Shown one piece after another: positions 15,420 through 23,053 of a DNA stretch of 64,000 bases. The notes beneath the pieces are model-generated. The model saw only the letters and a program-made list of their open reading frames with translations, had not been told where the DNA came from and did not search any database. Numbering within the stretch: the first letter of the stretch is position 1; each line of letters begins with the position of its first letter. The stretch is taken from NCBI RefSeq assembly GCF_013009555.1, contig NZ_CP046176.1, forward strand, positions 2,945,501 to 3,009,500, given 5' to 3'. Source of the DNA: Phocaeicola dorei (lineage in GTDB: Bacteria; Bacteroidota; Bacteroidia; Bacteroidales; Bacteroidaceae). The translations under genes were made by a program, and so were the position numbers.

Positions 15420-17684
15420 ATGAATAAAGATTTTTTTAAATCAAGCAACCCATCGCGCTTCCACTCCCTGCGCGACACCCGGCCTGAACCCACCACCTGG
15501 CAGGTTCTTTTCAAGGAGATAACCAACAGCACCCACACCACCGCCACCCGTCATTACCGCGCCCATCTGGCCACGCTGTCCGACATCGAGGCGACAGGCG
15601 ACGCGCAGCAGCTGGAGCAGTGGAAGCTCACCAAAAGCAACATGAAGAACGCACAGCCGGCATTCATCCCCTCCGTCCTGCTGGAGGGAGGGAGAACCTA
15701 CGCCCATGTCAAGGGATTCACGGGATTTATCATGGTGGACATAGACGGCATCCCCCCCGAGCGATTCGCCGCCATCCTGACTTTGGTAAAGGAGGATATT
15801 CATTCCTTTTTGGTGTACATCACCATCTCGGGATGCGGCATCCGGGTCATCAGCCACGTGGAGGGCGGAGTGACCAAGGCCAACTACCGCATGGTATGGG
15901 AGTGGGTGAACGACCATTACGCTCGCCTGTGCGGAGTGGAGATTGACGGACAATGCAAGAACGCCACGCGCATGTCGGTCCTCTGCCACGACCCCGAAGC
16001 CCTGCTCCGCCCCGAAGCCTCCTCCTTCCACACCAGCGGAATGAAGCCCCGCGAGAAGCCGAAGCGCGGTACTGCCGTGACCGTGACGGCGGAACGTGCC
16101 TACAAGATTATCCGTGCACAGTTGGAAGAGGAAGGAATAGCATACGCACCGGGCAGCTACAACGACTACGTAAGCCGTTGTTTCTATCATACCAACCGCT
16201 GCGGTGTTCCGCAGGCGGACGCCGAGGCATGGGCCCTCCGGACTTTTCCCGATTATCCGCGCGAGCAGCTGCTGCCCATCATAAAGAGTTGTTACTCGCT
16301 CACGATGGAGTTCAACACCGTCCCCCTGCCCCGTTCCGTCCGAAAAAAGGAGAAAGAGAATGATTCCTCTCATAAGAAGGCCACCGTGGAGGAGATGGAG
16401 GAGTTTATCAACAGCTATATGAAGTTCCGGATGAACATGCTTACCCACCAGATTGAGACACAACTGATTGCTGATGCGTACACCGACCGTCCCGAAGCTT
16501 CCGCCTGCCACTGGCAGCGGCTCACCGACCACATCGAGAACTCCCTGTGGTGCGCTATGCAACACCATGGCATGGCGGTCAACCTGAACGAGCTGCATAC
16601 GCTGCTCGGCAGTGATTTCGTCAAGGAATATCATCCGTTGAAAGAGTATCTGGACGGTCTGCCGCCCTGGGACGGAGAGACCGACTACATCGGCCGGCTG
16701 GCCGCCATGGTGCATGTCAAGGAAAGTCCGCACAGTCCGTTGCAGCAGGACAAAAGCCGGGAACGGAACGACCTCTCCGAAACTCCCGTCCGCTTTGCCG
16801 ACATCCTGAAACGGTGGATGGTGTCCATGATTGCCGCCGCCCTGGACGAGACCGTGGTGAACCAGGTGATCCTCACCCTGATAGGGCGGCAAGGCAGTTA
16901 CAAGACCTCGTTCATGCAGCATATTCTGCCGCCCGTATTGTCCGAATATTACACCACAAAGAGCAACTCTAGCCGCATGACCAAAGACGACCTGTTCACC
17001 ATGACCGAGAACCTGGTGATCAATCTGGAGGAGATCGATACCATGCCCCCCTCGGAGCTGAACCAGCTGAAGGCGATGGTGACGCAACGCTACGTGGACG
17101 AGCGCCGAGCCTACGGACGCAACAAGGTGCACCTGCCCCATGTAGCCTCGTTCGTAGCCACCGGGAACAATCTCCAGTTCCTCACCGACGACACGGGGAA
17201 CCGGCGATGGCTGCCCTTCGAGGTGGAGGACATAGACAGCCCGTGGGAAGCGGACATCCCCTACGAGGGCATCTACAGCCAGACGTACGCGCTCTACCAG
17301 GATGTAAATTTCCGTTACTGGTTTACCGATAAAGAGATCCAGCAGCTGCGCGGCCATGTGCAGCAGTTTGAGGTGCCCCGTCCGGAGTACGAACTGATCC
17401 TGACCTACTACCGCAAGCCCGTGGGGCTGGAACGGGGAGTCTATACCACCAGCAGCCAGATCATCGGTCGTTTCGGCAACACCTCGCTGCGGCTGAGTCT
17501 CCAGAAGGTGGGCCGTGCCATGCGCGAGCTGGGCTTCCGACAGGTAAAGGCCTCCAACGCAAACTATTGGGTGGTGGTGGAGCGCACTACCGAGGAGGTA
17601 CAGCACTTGCTGCCGGCCGAAACGGAACAGGCGGATCCCCCCGGCGAAAAGCCTTCCGAAGAGAATACCGAACTCCCCTTCTGA
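15420..17684 (+). CDS. VirE/VapE-like primase-helicase protein (BT4734-type N-terminus)
   Basis: 754 residues from the ATG at 15420 (MNKDFFKSSNPSRF); an upstream in-frame ATG at 15342 would add 26 unlikely residues. The N-terminal third is the BT4734/BF3469 domain with FIMVDIDGIP and ITISGCGIRV, resembling archaeo-eukaryotic primases. The VirE core has Walker A GRQGSYKTS, Walker B-like LVINLEEID, and the FVATGNNLQFLTDDTGNRRW segment with its arginine finger. A helix-turn-helix-like C-terminus (SLQKVGRAMRELGFRQ) follows. Homologues are linked to phage satellites and mobile elements, here part of the standard Bacteroides capsule-adjacent cassette. The GC content is clearly higher than the flanking glycan genes, and the orientation is opposite to them. 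Confidence 0.88.
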   Translation: MNKDFFKSSNPSRFHSLRDTRPEPTTWQVLFKEITNSTHTTATRHYRAHLATLSDIEATGDAQQLEQWKLTKSNMKNAQPAFIPSVLLEGGRTYAHVKGFTGFIMVDIDGIPPERFAAILTLVKEDIHSFLVYITISGCGIRVISHVEGGVTKANYRMVWEWVNDHYARLCGVEIDGQCKNATRMSVLCHDPEALLRPEASSFHTSGMKPREKPKRGTAVTVTAERAYKIIRAQLEEEGIAYAPGSYNDYVSRCFYHTNRCGVPQADAEAWALRTFPDYPREQLLPIIKSCYSLTMEFNTVPLPRSVRKKEKENDSSHKKATVEEMEEFINSYMKFRMNMLTHQIETQLIADAYTDRPEASACHWQRLTDHIENSLWCAMQHHGMAVNLNELHTLLGSDFVKEYHPLKEYLDGLPPWDGETDYIGRLAAMVHVKESPHSPLQQDKSRERNDLSETPVRFADILKRWMVSMIAAALDETVVNQVILTLIGRQGSYKTSFMQHILPPVLSEYYTTKSNSSRMTKDDLFTMTENLVINLEEIDTMPPSELNQLKAMVTQRYVDERRAYGRNKVHLPHVASFVATGNNLQFLTDDTGNRRWLPFEVEDIDSPWEADIPYEGIYSQTYALYQDVNFRYWFTDKEIQQLRGHVQQFEVPRPEYELILTYYRKPVGLERGVYTTSSQIIGRFGNTSLRLSLQKVGRAMRELGFRQVKASNANYWVVVERTTEEVQHLLPAETEQADPPGEKPSEENTELPF

Positions 17685-17863
17685 CACCCTTAGTGGAGGA
17701 TATGGAGGATATTTTTCAAACTTTCCATTATATGAAAGTAAGAAGTATCTTCCTTTAAAGGAAAGAATAATAAGTATATCATTTATATAAATTATATAAT
17801 ACCCCTCCATATCCTCCACTAAAATTGATATTCAAGCATTTACAAAAAAACAATTCAAGAGCC

Positions 17864-18070
17864 ATGAACAAACAAGAACTCGCCCTGCAATATTTTCCCG
17901 ATGCCACTTCCGCCACCGCCGTGCGCCACCTCACACGCTGGATAGCCCGTTGCCACCCCTTGGTCGAAGCCCTCACCGGAACCGGCTACCAAAGCCGGAA
18001 CCGCACCTTCACCTGGAAGCAGGTGACCCTGATCCGCCAGTACCTGGGCGAGCCATCCGCCACACCCTGA
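17864..18070 (+). CDS. DUF4248 domain-containing small protein
   Basis: 68 residues from ATG 17864 (MNKQELALQYFPDAT); an earlier ATG at 17825 is in frame but gives an atypical extension. The sequence SATAVRHLTRWIARCHPLVEAL and FTWKQVTLIRQYLGEP is characteristic of DUF4248, found in Bacteroides beside VirE-like and HU-like genes. The helical, basic, tryptophan-containing character suggests a small DNA-binding protein, which is inference. It follows the VirE-like gene by 180 bp and precedes a 22-bp tandem repeat tract. Confidence 0.82.
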   Translation: MNKQELALQYFPDATSATAVRHLTRWIARCHPLVEALTGTGYQSRNRTFTWKQVTLIRQYLGEPSATP

Positions 18071-18171
18071 CCCCATTCCGAAAGAAATTTTTCCGTAGAC
18101 GGACATAAACAGACATAGACGGACACTGCGATTTTGAGGGGTGATACCTTTGCACATGTCAAAGAGATGCG

Positions 18172-18259
18172 ACGGACAGACTAAGTCTGTTCAGCGGACA
18201 AGCTAAGTCTGTTCAACGAACAGGTTAGGTCTGTTCAACGGACAAGCCAAGTCTGTTCA
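18172..18259. repeat. Four tandem copies of a 22-bp repeat
   Basis: Units at 18172-18193, 18194-18215, 18216-18237 and 18238-18259, each ending AAGTCTGTTCA or AGGTCTGTTCA and starting with a form of ACGGACAAGC. Units differ from each other by 2-6 bases. Each contains a partial inverted motif (GACTtAGTC-like). Related GACGGACA words also occur just upstream at about 18095-18125. The tract is intergenic, between the DUF4248 and HU-like genes. Confidence 0.9.
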
Positions 18260-18356
18260 GCACATTCTCCAAGACCTGCCGGCCCGGTGGATATTCCGGA
18301 CAGTCCGCTACAGCCGCGCAGTGACTGAGTGTTTAACCATTAAAAACAAACCGATT

Positions 18357-18863
18357 ATGTCGATCAATTACAGTATTGCCATGCTTGGCAACCCCATCGA
18401 TGAGGATGCGCCCAAAAAGGCCTACGCCAAGTCACAGTACACCAACATCCTGACACTGGACAAGTTTGCCGGGCACATCGCCAGCCACGGATCCAAGTAC
18501 AACCGCGCCGACATCTATGCCGTGCTGATGCAAACCGTGGACTGCATGCGTGAGATGCTGCTGGAGGGAAAGCGCATCGAGATGGGCGACCTGGGCGTGT
18601 TCAGCATCAGCATCCAAAGCCGGGGGGCGGAAAACCTGGAAACCTTCAACCCCGCCATACACATCGAACAGCTCAACGTGAACTGGACTCCCGGCGACCG
18701 GTTCCGAAACTTACTGGAGGACGCCGTGTTCAACCTCGTGCCCTCGCGCCGTGCTGCCAGAATCCTGCTGAAGAGCATCAAGGCGGGCGAGACCACCGTG
18801 GACCTGACGGGAGGAGAAGGAGGAGGCAACGAAGCCAACCAGCCCACCGAAGGACAGGTGTGA
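18357..18863 (+). CDS. HU-like DNA-binding protein (HU-HIG type)
   Basis: 168 residues from ATG 18357 (MSINYSIAMLGNP); this start matches the family N-terminus better than an in-frame ATG at 18321. An IHF/HU fold is visible: LDKFAGHIASHGSKYNRADIYAVLMQTVDCMREMLLEGKRIEMGDLGVFSISI corresponds to the helices and first strands of HU, followed by a beta arm and the segment FNLVPSRRAARILLKS. The extra N-terminal strand and Gly-rich acidic tail (TGGEGGGNEANQ) are typical of the Bacteroides variant. It probably binds DNA, perhaps the repeat tract immediately upstream. It is third in the VirE / DUF4248 / HU / smalltalk / amidase order. Confidence 0.88.
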   Translation: MSINYSIAMLGNPIDEDAPKKAYAKSQYTNILTLDKFAGHIASHGSKYNRADIYAVLMQTVDCMREMLLEGKRIEMGDLGVFSISIQSRGAENLETFNPAIHIEQLNVNWTPGDRFRNLLEDAVFNLVPSRRAARILLKSIKAGETTVDLTGGEGGGNEANQPTEGQV

Positions 18864-18937
18864 CCCGGCCGGGACGGACTGTATGTCCGTTCCGGTAATT
18901 TCCCGAACTCTTATGGAGAACTAAAATTTAAAGAATA

Positions 18938-19057
18938 ATGAGCGAAAATAATAAAATCACATGGCAGAAGGTTCTTCAGGCCATCATCCAGGCGGCAATC
19001 GCCGCCCTCACCGCACTGGGCATCACCAGCTGCACAACCTTTCCTTTCAGCCTATGA
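18938..19057 (+). CDS. Smalltalk protein (39-residue membrane peptide)
   Basis: A short gene: MSENNKITWQKVLQAIIQ at the start, then a hydrophobic stretch AAIAALTALGITSC and TTFPFSL, stop at 19055-19057. The single hydrophobic helix ending in ITSC resembles a lipobox or membrane anchor. It matches the small Bacteroides proteins annotated as smalltalk protein, which occur directly before an N-acetylmuramoyl-L-alanine amidase gene. Its TGA overlaps the amidase ATG (ATGA), so the two are translationally coupled. By analogy with phage holin plus endolysin pairs it might help the amidase reach the periplasm; this is inference. Confidence 0.85.
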   Translation: MSENNKITWQKVLQAIIQAAIAALTALGITSCTTFPFSL

Positions 19058-19566
19058 TAGAGGAATCCTTCCCCCTGTTCACCGCCGATGAGGAAGTGGC
19101 GAGCGAACGAGAACTGCTGAAAAGCGTCGAGGACGGACCGTACATGCAGGAGGTGAAATATATCATCATCCACTGCTCCGCCACCCGCGAGAACCGGGAC
19201 TTCACCGTAGAGGACCTGTTGCGCTGCCACCGCCAGCGCAAGTTCCGCACCATCGGGTATCATTTCTACATCCGCCGCTCGGGCATCATCACCCAGCACC
19301 GCAAGCTGAAGGAAGTGGGCGCGCACTGCCGCCCCTGGAACCGTTGCTCCATCGGCATTTGCTATGAGGGTGGTCTGGATGCGGAAGGCCACCCGGCTGA
19401 CACGCGCACGCAGGAACAATGTGAGCAGCTGCTGTTGTTGCTAATGAAGCTCAGGAAACTCTTTCCGGACGCGAAGATCCGAGGACACCGGAACATGCCG
19501 GGAAGCATTCCGAAGGCGTGCCCTTGTTTTGATGTGGAAAGTGAATACAGATTTCTGGAAAAGTAA
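19054..19566 (+). CDS. N-acetylmuramoyl-L-alanine amidase (Amidase_2-like)
   Basis: 170 residues from the ATG at 19054, chosen because it overlaps the stop of the smalltalk gene (ATGA) and because the in-frame stretch from 18961 is just the smalltalk gene in another frame. Zinc-ligand motifs are seen: IIIHCSATRENRDFTVED (first His), FRTIGYHFYIRRSGII, CSIGICYEGG, and the second His with the catalytic end GHRNMPGSIPKACPCFDV. It cuts the bond between MurNAc and L-Ala in peptidoglycan. No signal peptide is visible, so export would need a helper. Phage-like endolysin of the Bacteroides cassette; its benefit to the capsule locus is unknown. Confidence 0.92.
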   Translation: MIEESFPLFTADEEVASERELLKSVEDGPYMQEVKYIIIHCSATRENRDFTVEDLLRCHRQRKFRTIGYHFYIRRSGIITQHRKLKEVGAHCRPWNRCSIGICYEGGLDAEGHPADTRTQEQCEQLLLLLMKLRKLFPDAKIRGHRNMPGSIPKACPCFDVESEYRFLEK

Positions 19567-19580
19567 ATTTATTTTTATTG

Positions 19581-19622
19581 AAAGGCTAAGGCGGACAAGT
19601 GGCGTTCTGTCTTAGCCCTTTG
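19581..19622. terminator. Hairpin terminator after the amidase gene
   Basis: AAAGGCTAAG pairs with CTTAGCCCTTT around a partly paired loop (GCGGACA / TCTGT). It lies 15 bp after the amidase stop and before the convergent AAA-ATPase gene end, so it closes the cassette. Confidence 0.7.
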
Positions 19623-19684
19623 TTCTAATTTCCTACTTGCTTTTCATTCCTCCACCACCCACTTTTCGATGTTGTGGGTTTCTG

Positions 19685-20830
19685 CTAGTTTGGTAACAGG
19701 CTTTGCATCAGCCCCACCCTTATTTCACGATTCGGGATATCCAGCGTATAAAGCTCCGTCAGCTTGTCATAGTCCTTTATCGTGATATAGCCGCTCTGAT
19801 AGAGCAAAGGCACAATAGTTGTCATCCGCTCAGTAGGGGCATCAAAACTGGCAGCCATGGCCTGCATACTGTGCCCCACTTCAGAGGGAAGGACGTGGCA
19901 CTTACGCAGCATCTCTACCAGATAGGTGGGTGTGCCACTGCCAAACCAATAGTTGTCTATCTTCCTTCTTTCCAAGGCATTCAGCAGGCTGAACGGGTTA
20001 TAAATATCGGGCGAAGGCCAGGTGAAATGATAACCGTCATATTTCTCTTTCAATTTCAGCAGGATATCTTCTTTGCTCATCTCCAGTGATATGGCCAGGT
20101 GTTCTATATGTCCGGCCATCTGTTCCAGCATTTCCTCCTGAGTAATGCCACAAATGGCAGCGTATGGTTTCAACATACTGACATTCGAGATATTGTTCAA
20201 AGTGCCAGACATGCTGAGCTGCGAAAACTTGGTGACGCCGGTCAGGAACACAAAGCGCAGATAAGGGTCACACCCCTTCAGCGGACTGTAAAAATTATGC
20301 ATCACATTACGAAGTGCGGGGAGATTCTCTTCCTCGTGCATCCCATCCAGCAAGGGCGCGTCATACTCGTCAATGAGGACTACCACCTGGCGGCCCGTCT
20401 GTTCACAGGCACGCTTTATCAGATCTGCCAACTGGATGTTAACCTCCGCATCATTGTTTTTCGTCAGGCCATATTTTTCATTATATCCCCGCAACTGCCA
20501 GACCAGATACTCATTCAGTTTCTCCTTGTCCACATGCTTGGCTCGGCTCATGTCAAAATGCAGCATCGGATATTCCGTCCATTCGTTTTCCAGCTTTTCG
20601 ATAGCAAGCCCTTTGAAGAGTTCTTTCTTCCCAGCAAAATAACTGTGCATCGTGGAAACCAGCAACGACTTGCCGAACCGGTGGGGACGGTTCAGAAAAT
20701 AATAATTGGAAGCACCGTGTGCCATACGGTAAATATATTCCGTCTTATCTATATAAAGGTAGTTCCCCTCTATGACTTTCTCAAAAGTCTGTATCCCTAT
20801 CGGGCATCTCTTCAACTGCTGCTGTTCCAT
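19685..20830 (-). CDS. AAA-ATPase-like protein, C-terminally truncated
   Basis: 381 residues of the AAA-ATPase_like/DUF1703 family common in Bacteroides. Features: KRCPIGIQTFEKVIEGNYLYIDKTEYI at the N-terminus, Walker A-like RPHRFGKSLLVSTM, Walker B-like VVVLIDEYDAPL, and FLTGVTKFSQLSMSGTLNN. Full members are about 510-530 residues and end in a PD-(D/E)XK nuclease domain; here the frame stops at GLMQSLLPN, just where that domain would begin. After the stop, a different frame encodes AETHNIEKWVVEE then TGA (19644-19691), which resembles the normal C-terminal end. This suggests an internal deletion with frameshift. Probably non-functional, or retaining only the ATPase part. It separates the amidase cassette from the glycosyltransferases. 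Confidence 0.8.
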   Translation of the reverse strand: MEQQQLKRCPIGIQTFEKVIEGNYLYIDKTEYIYRMAHGASNYYFLNRPHRFGKSLLVSTMHSYFAGKKELFKGLAIEKLENEWTEYPMLHFDMSRAKHVDKEKLNEYLVWQLRGYNEKYGLTKNNDAEVNIQLADLIKRACEQTGRQVVVLIDEYDAPLLDGMHEEENLPALRNVMHNFYSPLKGCDPYLRFVFLTGVTKFSQLSMSGTLNNISNVSMLKPYAAICGITQEEMLEQMAGHIEHLAISLEMSKEDILLKLKEKYDGYHFTWPSPDIYNPFSLLNALERRKIDNYWFGSGTPTYLVEMLRKCHVLPSEVGHSMQAMAASFDAPTERMTTIVPLLYQSGYITIKDYDKLTELYTLDIPNREIRVGLMQSLLPN

Positions 20831-20889
20831 GATTCATCGTTTAAATCCTAATAAAAAGGGTTATTTCTTTTCAGAGAAGAATTTAAACC

Positions 20890-21903
20890 CTATACAATCA
20901 TATGTTCAAACTCCACACCGCCAATTCTAGCGCCACACAAAGAAAAACAAGAACTAGAATACATCTCTGGTGCAGTGATCATATAAACTTTACTTGCTAG
21001 CGAAATCATATATTGATCGAGGAAAGCCTTCAACACCTGCTCATGATTATTATTAAAACAAATATGACCGATGGTATCAGGATTGAGCGTTTCCACAGGC
21101 AGATCATCTAATGAATGTAGAAATATTTTGCTGTCTGAAAACACCAGCATCTTTTTGTGAGGATTGCAGGCAATTATCTTTCGAATACCAGCTTTACATC
21201 GTTCTATAAGGAGTTGCTTTTCACTTTCCGTTGAGAGTCTATTATAATGTCCTTCTTCAAAATCTTCCAAAGCATTCACAAATCGCAGGTGTATGGCGCA
21301 ATAGCTTTGGGGAGGCATCCCCGTGTCATGGATGGCCCGTACAATTTCCTCGTTGGGTGTAAACAACTCATGGTAGAGTTCATGCCATTTATATCCCGTA
21401 TTCTCAAATATCTCAGGAATAATATCGCCCGTATAATTATAGCAATGATATTGACACCCAGACGTTGCCGACAAATGCCACCCTCGTTTCTCATCCACAA
21501 ACCGGGTTTTAAAGAAGGAATATTCCAAATCTCTAAAATCGGCCACCCAATCATTATCTATGCTTGTCGGGTGTAAATAATCCTCCAGCACAAAAGGTTG
21601 CTTGAATACAATCTTGAAATGCAACCCATTTTTCTTTGCTTCATTATAACATGCGATTATTGCCTTCATACGGTCAGCAAGCCCGGGATGATTAAAGCGA
21701 GGATCTATTACGAAGAAAAAAGTATCAGCTTTTTTTAACTTTCCAACTCCCATTAATCTCACATAGAAAGCATTACGCATTATTCTACGAAACAACCGGT
21801 AAATACGAGTTATTCCTTTTAAGTGTATGCGAAAAAAGTATCTAATTCTATTCATGTGTGCATATTCATTATAGATGACATATTGAGGATATTCATACAA
21901 CAC
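20890..21903 (-). CDS. Putative glycosyltransferase, fucosyltransferase/NodZ-like
   Basis: 337 residues; start at 21903, though MNRIRYFF at 21855 is also plausible. The segment FVIDPRFNHPGLADRMKAIIACYNEAKKNG resembles the acceptor-side start of GT-B fucosyltransferases, and YCAIHLRFVNALEDFEE with MLVFSDSKIFLHSL follows the HxR...SD pattern of NodZ/O-fucosyltransferase-like enzymes. The end carries SLASKVYMITAPEMYSSSCFSLCGARIGG, similar to the donor-site loop containing a Ser/Cys-rich turn. I infer transfer of a deoxysugar or other residue to the capsule unit. It is 29 bp downstream of the GT4 gene in the same direction. Confidence 0.55.
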   Translation of the reverse strand: MLYEYPQYVIYNEYAHMNRIRYFFRIHLKGITRIYRLFRRIMRNAFYVRLMGVGKLKKADTFFFVIDPRFNHPGLADRMKAIIACYNEAKKNGLHFKIVFKQPFVLEDYLHPTSIDNDWVADFRDLEYSFFKTRFVDEKRGWHLSATSGCQYHCYNYTGDIIPEIFENTGYKWHELYHELFTPNEEIVRAIHDTGMPPQSYCAIHLRFVNALEDFEEGHYNRLSTESEKQLLIERCKAGIRKIIACNPHKKMLVFSDSKIFLHSLDDLPVETLNPDTIGHICFNNNHEQVLKAFLDQYMISLASKVYMITAPEMYSSSCFSLCGARIGGVEFEHMIV

Positions 21904-21932
21904 ATATTATATGAAATTCATTCAATATACTT

Positions 21933-23036
21933 TTATTTTTTTAGAATCTCATAATTCTGCAAGTAGGCCCGTGCCGTGACACTCACATCATACGTATTCC
22001 TCACATAGTCCTTCGCTTCATCGGCCTTCGTCATCGCTTCGCCATAATGTTCCTTGATAAAGACTATCTGCCGCTGCAAGTCGTCGGCATCTCCATTGAC
22101 AAAAACCCAGCCATAGCGGTTGCCCTGTATCACCTCGGCAGGGCCTTGCCCCTCGCTGACCAATACAGGTACGCCTGCCGCCATAGCCTCCGCAACTGTC
22201 AGACCGAAACCTTCCCAACGGGATGGCTGCACAAAGAGGTCGTAGTCAGCCAGATGCGTTGCCACGTAGCCCTGCGTCTGCTTGCCCAGAAAACGTACAT
22301 ACGTTTCAGCATGCAATTCGGCAGTGAGCTGTTTTAGATATTCCATGCTGGAGCCGATACCGATAAAGTCCACCGTAACAGTTCCTTGCAACGCTGCCAC
22401 TGCACGGATGAGCAAGTCCTGCCCCTTCTTGTCGTGTTCCAGACGGCTCACCATGACGATGCGCAACTGTCTGCCGGGCATGGTCTTAGGGCGTGAGACA
22501 AAACGGGAGGTCACGATACCGTTGCATACCACCGTGCTCTCCACACCATAATTATCATGCAGTGCCTGCTGCACAGCATTGCTGATAGAGAATACTAACG
22601 GCACTTCGTCGATGTTCACCACATTGCTCGATCTGGCGAGTACCATGTGGGCAAAGGGCACAAGGTTCATCAGACGCCCACGCCTTACCGATCCTATTGG
22701 TAAGTCGTGTAGCGTGGAACACGCTACACGACTTTGCTTATTGCACAGCAACCGGATTAATTCGCTACAATGCAGGTGAATCACATCAGGAGATAACCGG
22801 TCTAGAACACGGTTCAACTGATATATGAAACTCAGTGAACGCGAGTGCAGCTTGCGGTTGAGACAAACGAGTCTAACACGCGATGAGAGTGTGTCTACAA
22901 GCGACTTTTCCAGCCAGTCATTAATAATAATGATGCTCACCTCAGCCCCTGCTTTGGCTTGCTCGTTGGCAATATTGACAAGCATGGTCTCGATGCCACC
23001 GAAGCCGAGGCTCCAGAAGATATGGGTTACTTTCAT
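21933..23036 (-). CDS. Glycosyltransferase family 4 (GT-B)
   Basis: 367 residues. It opens MKVTHIFWSLGFGGIETMLV with the GT-B glycine loop. The donor domain has VMVSRLEHDKKGQDLLIRAV, and SRWEGFGLTVAEAMAAGVPVL is the EX7E motif with the preceding SRWEGFG signature. It should extend the lipid-linked repeat unit. A perfect 15-bp stem hairpin lies inside the coding sequence at 22702-22734. It is 17 bp downstream of the GT2 gene start in the operon. GC content (about 48 percent) exceeds that of the adjacent Wzy and GT2 genes, a sign of mosaic origin. Confidence 0.92.
   Translation of the reverse strand: MKVTHIFWSLGFGGIETMLVNIANEQAKAGAEVSIIIINDWLEKSLVDTLSSRVRLVCLNRKLHSRSLSFIYQLNRVLDRLSPDVIHLHCSELIRLLCNKQSRVACSTLHDLPIGSVRRGRLMNLVPFAHMVLARSSNVVNIDEVPLVFSISNAVQQALHDNYGVESTVVCNGIVTSRFVSRPKTMPGRQLRIVMVSRLEHDKKGQDLLIRAVAALQGTVTVDFIGIGSSMEYLKQLTAELHAETYVRFLGKQTQGYVATHLADYDLFVQPSRWEGFGLTVAEAMAAGVPVLVSEGQGPAEVIQGNRYGWVFVNGDADDLQRQIVFIKEHYGEAMTKADEAKDYVRNTYDVSVTARAYLQNYEILKK
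22702..22734. other. Perfect 15-bp stem hairpin inside a GT4 gene
   Basis: AAGTCGTGTAGCGTG, a GAA loop, then CACGCTACACGACTT with every base paired. It stays in frame and encodes part of the acceptor domain (SRVACSTLHDL on the minus strand). Such strength is unusual inside a coding region. Confidence 0.9.
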
Positions 23037-23053
23037 TTTTTAGAAAATAAATA

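Noticed and set aside
15441..17819. Very long antisense reading frame (792 codons, minus strand) over the VirE-like gene
   Set aside because: The + strand product has clear primase and Walker motifs. The antisense frame is a by-product of high GC and third-position bias; its translation has no recognisable domain and an odd composition rich in H, G and V.
18172..18259. CRISPR array
   Set aside because: The four 22-bp units are directly contiguous with no spacers and no cas genes are nearby.
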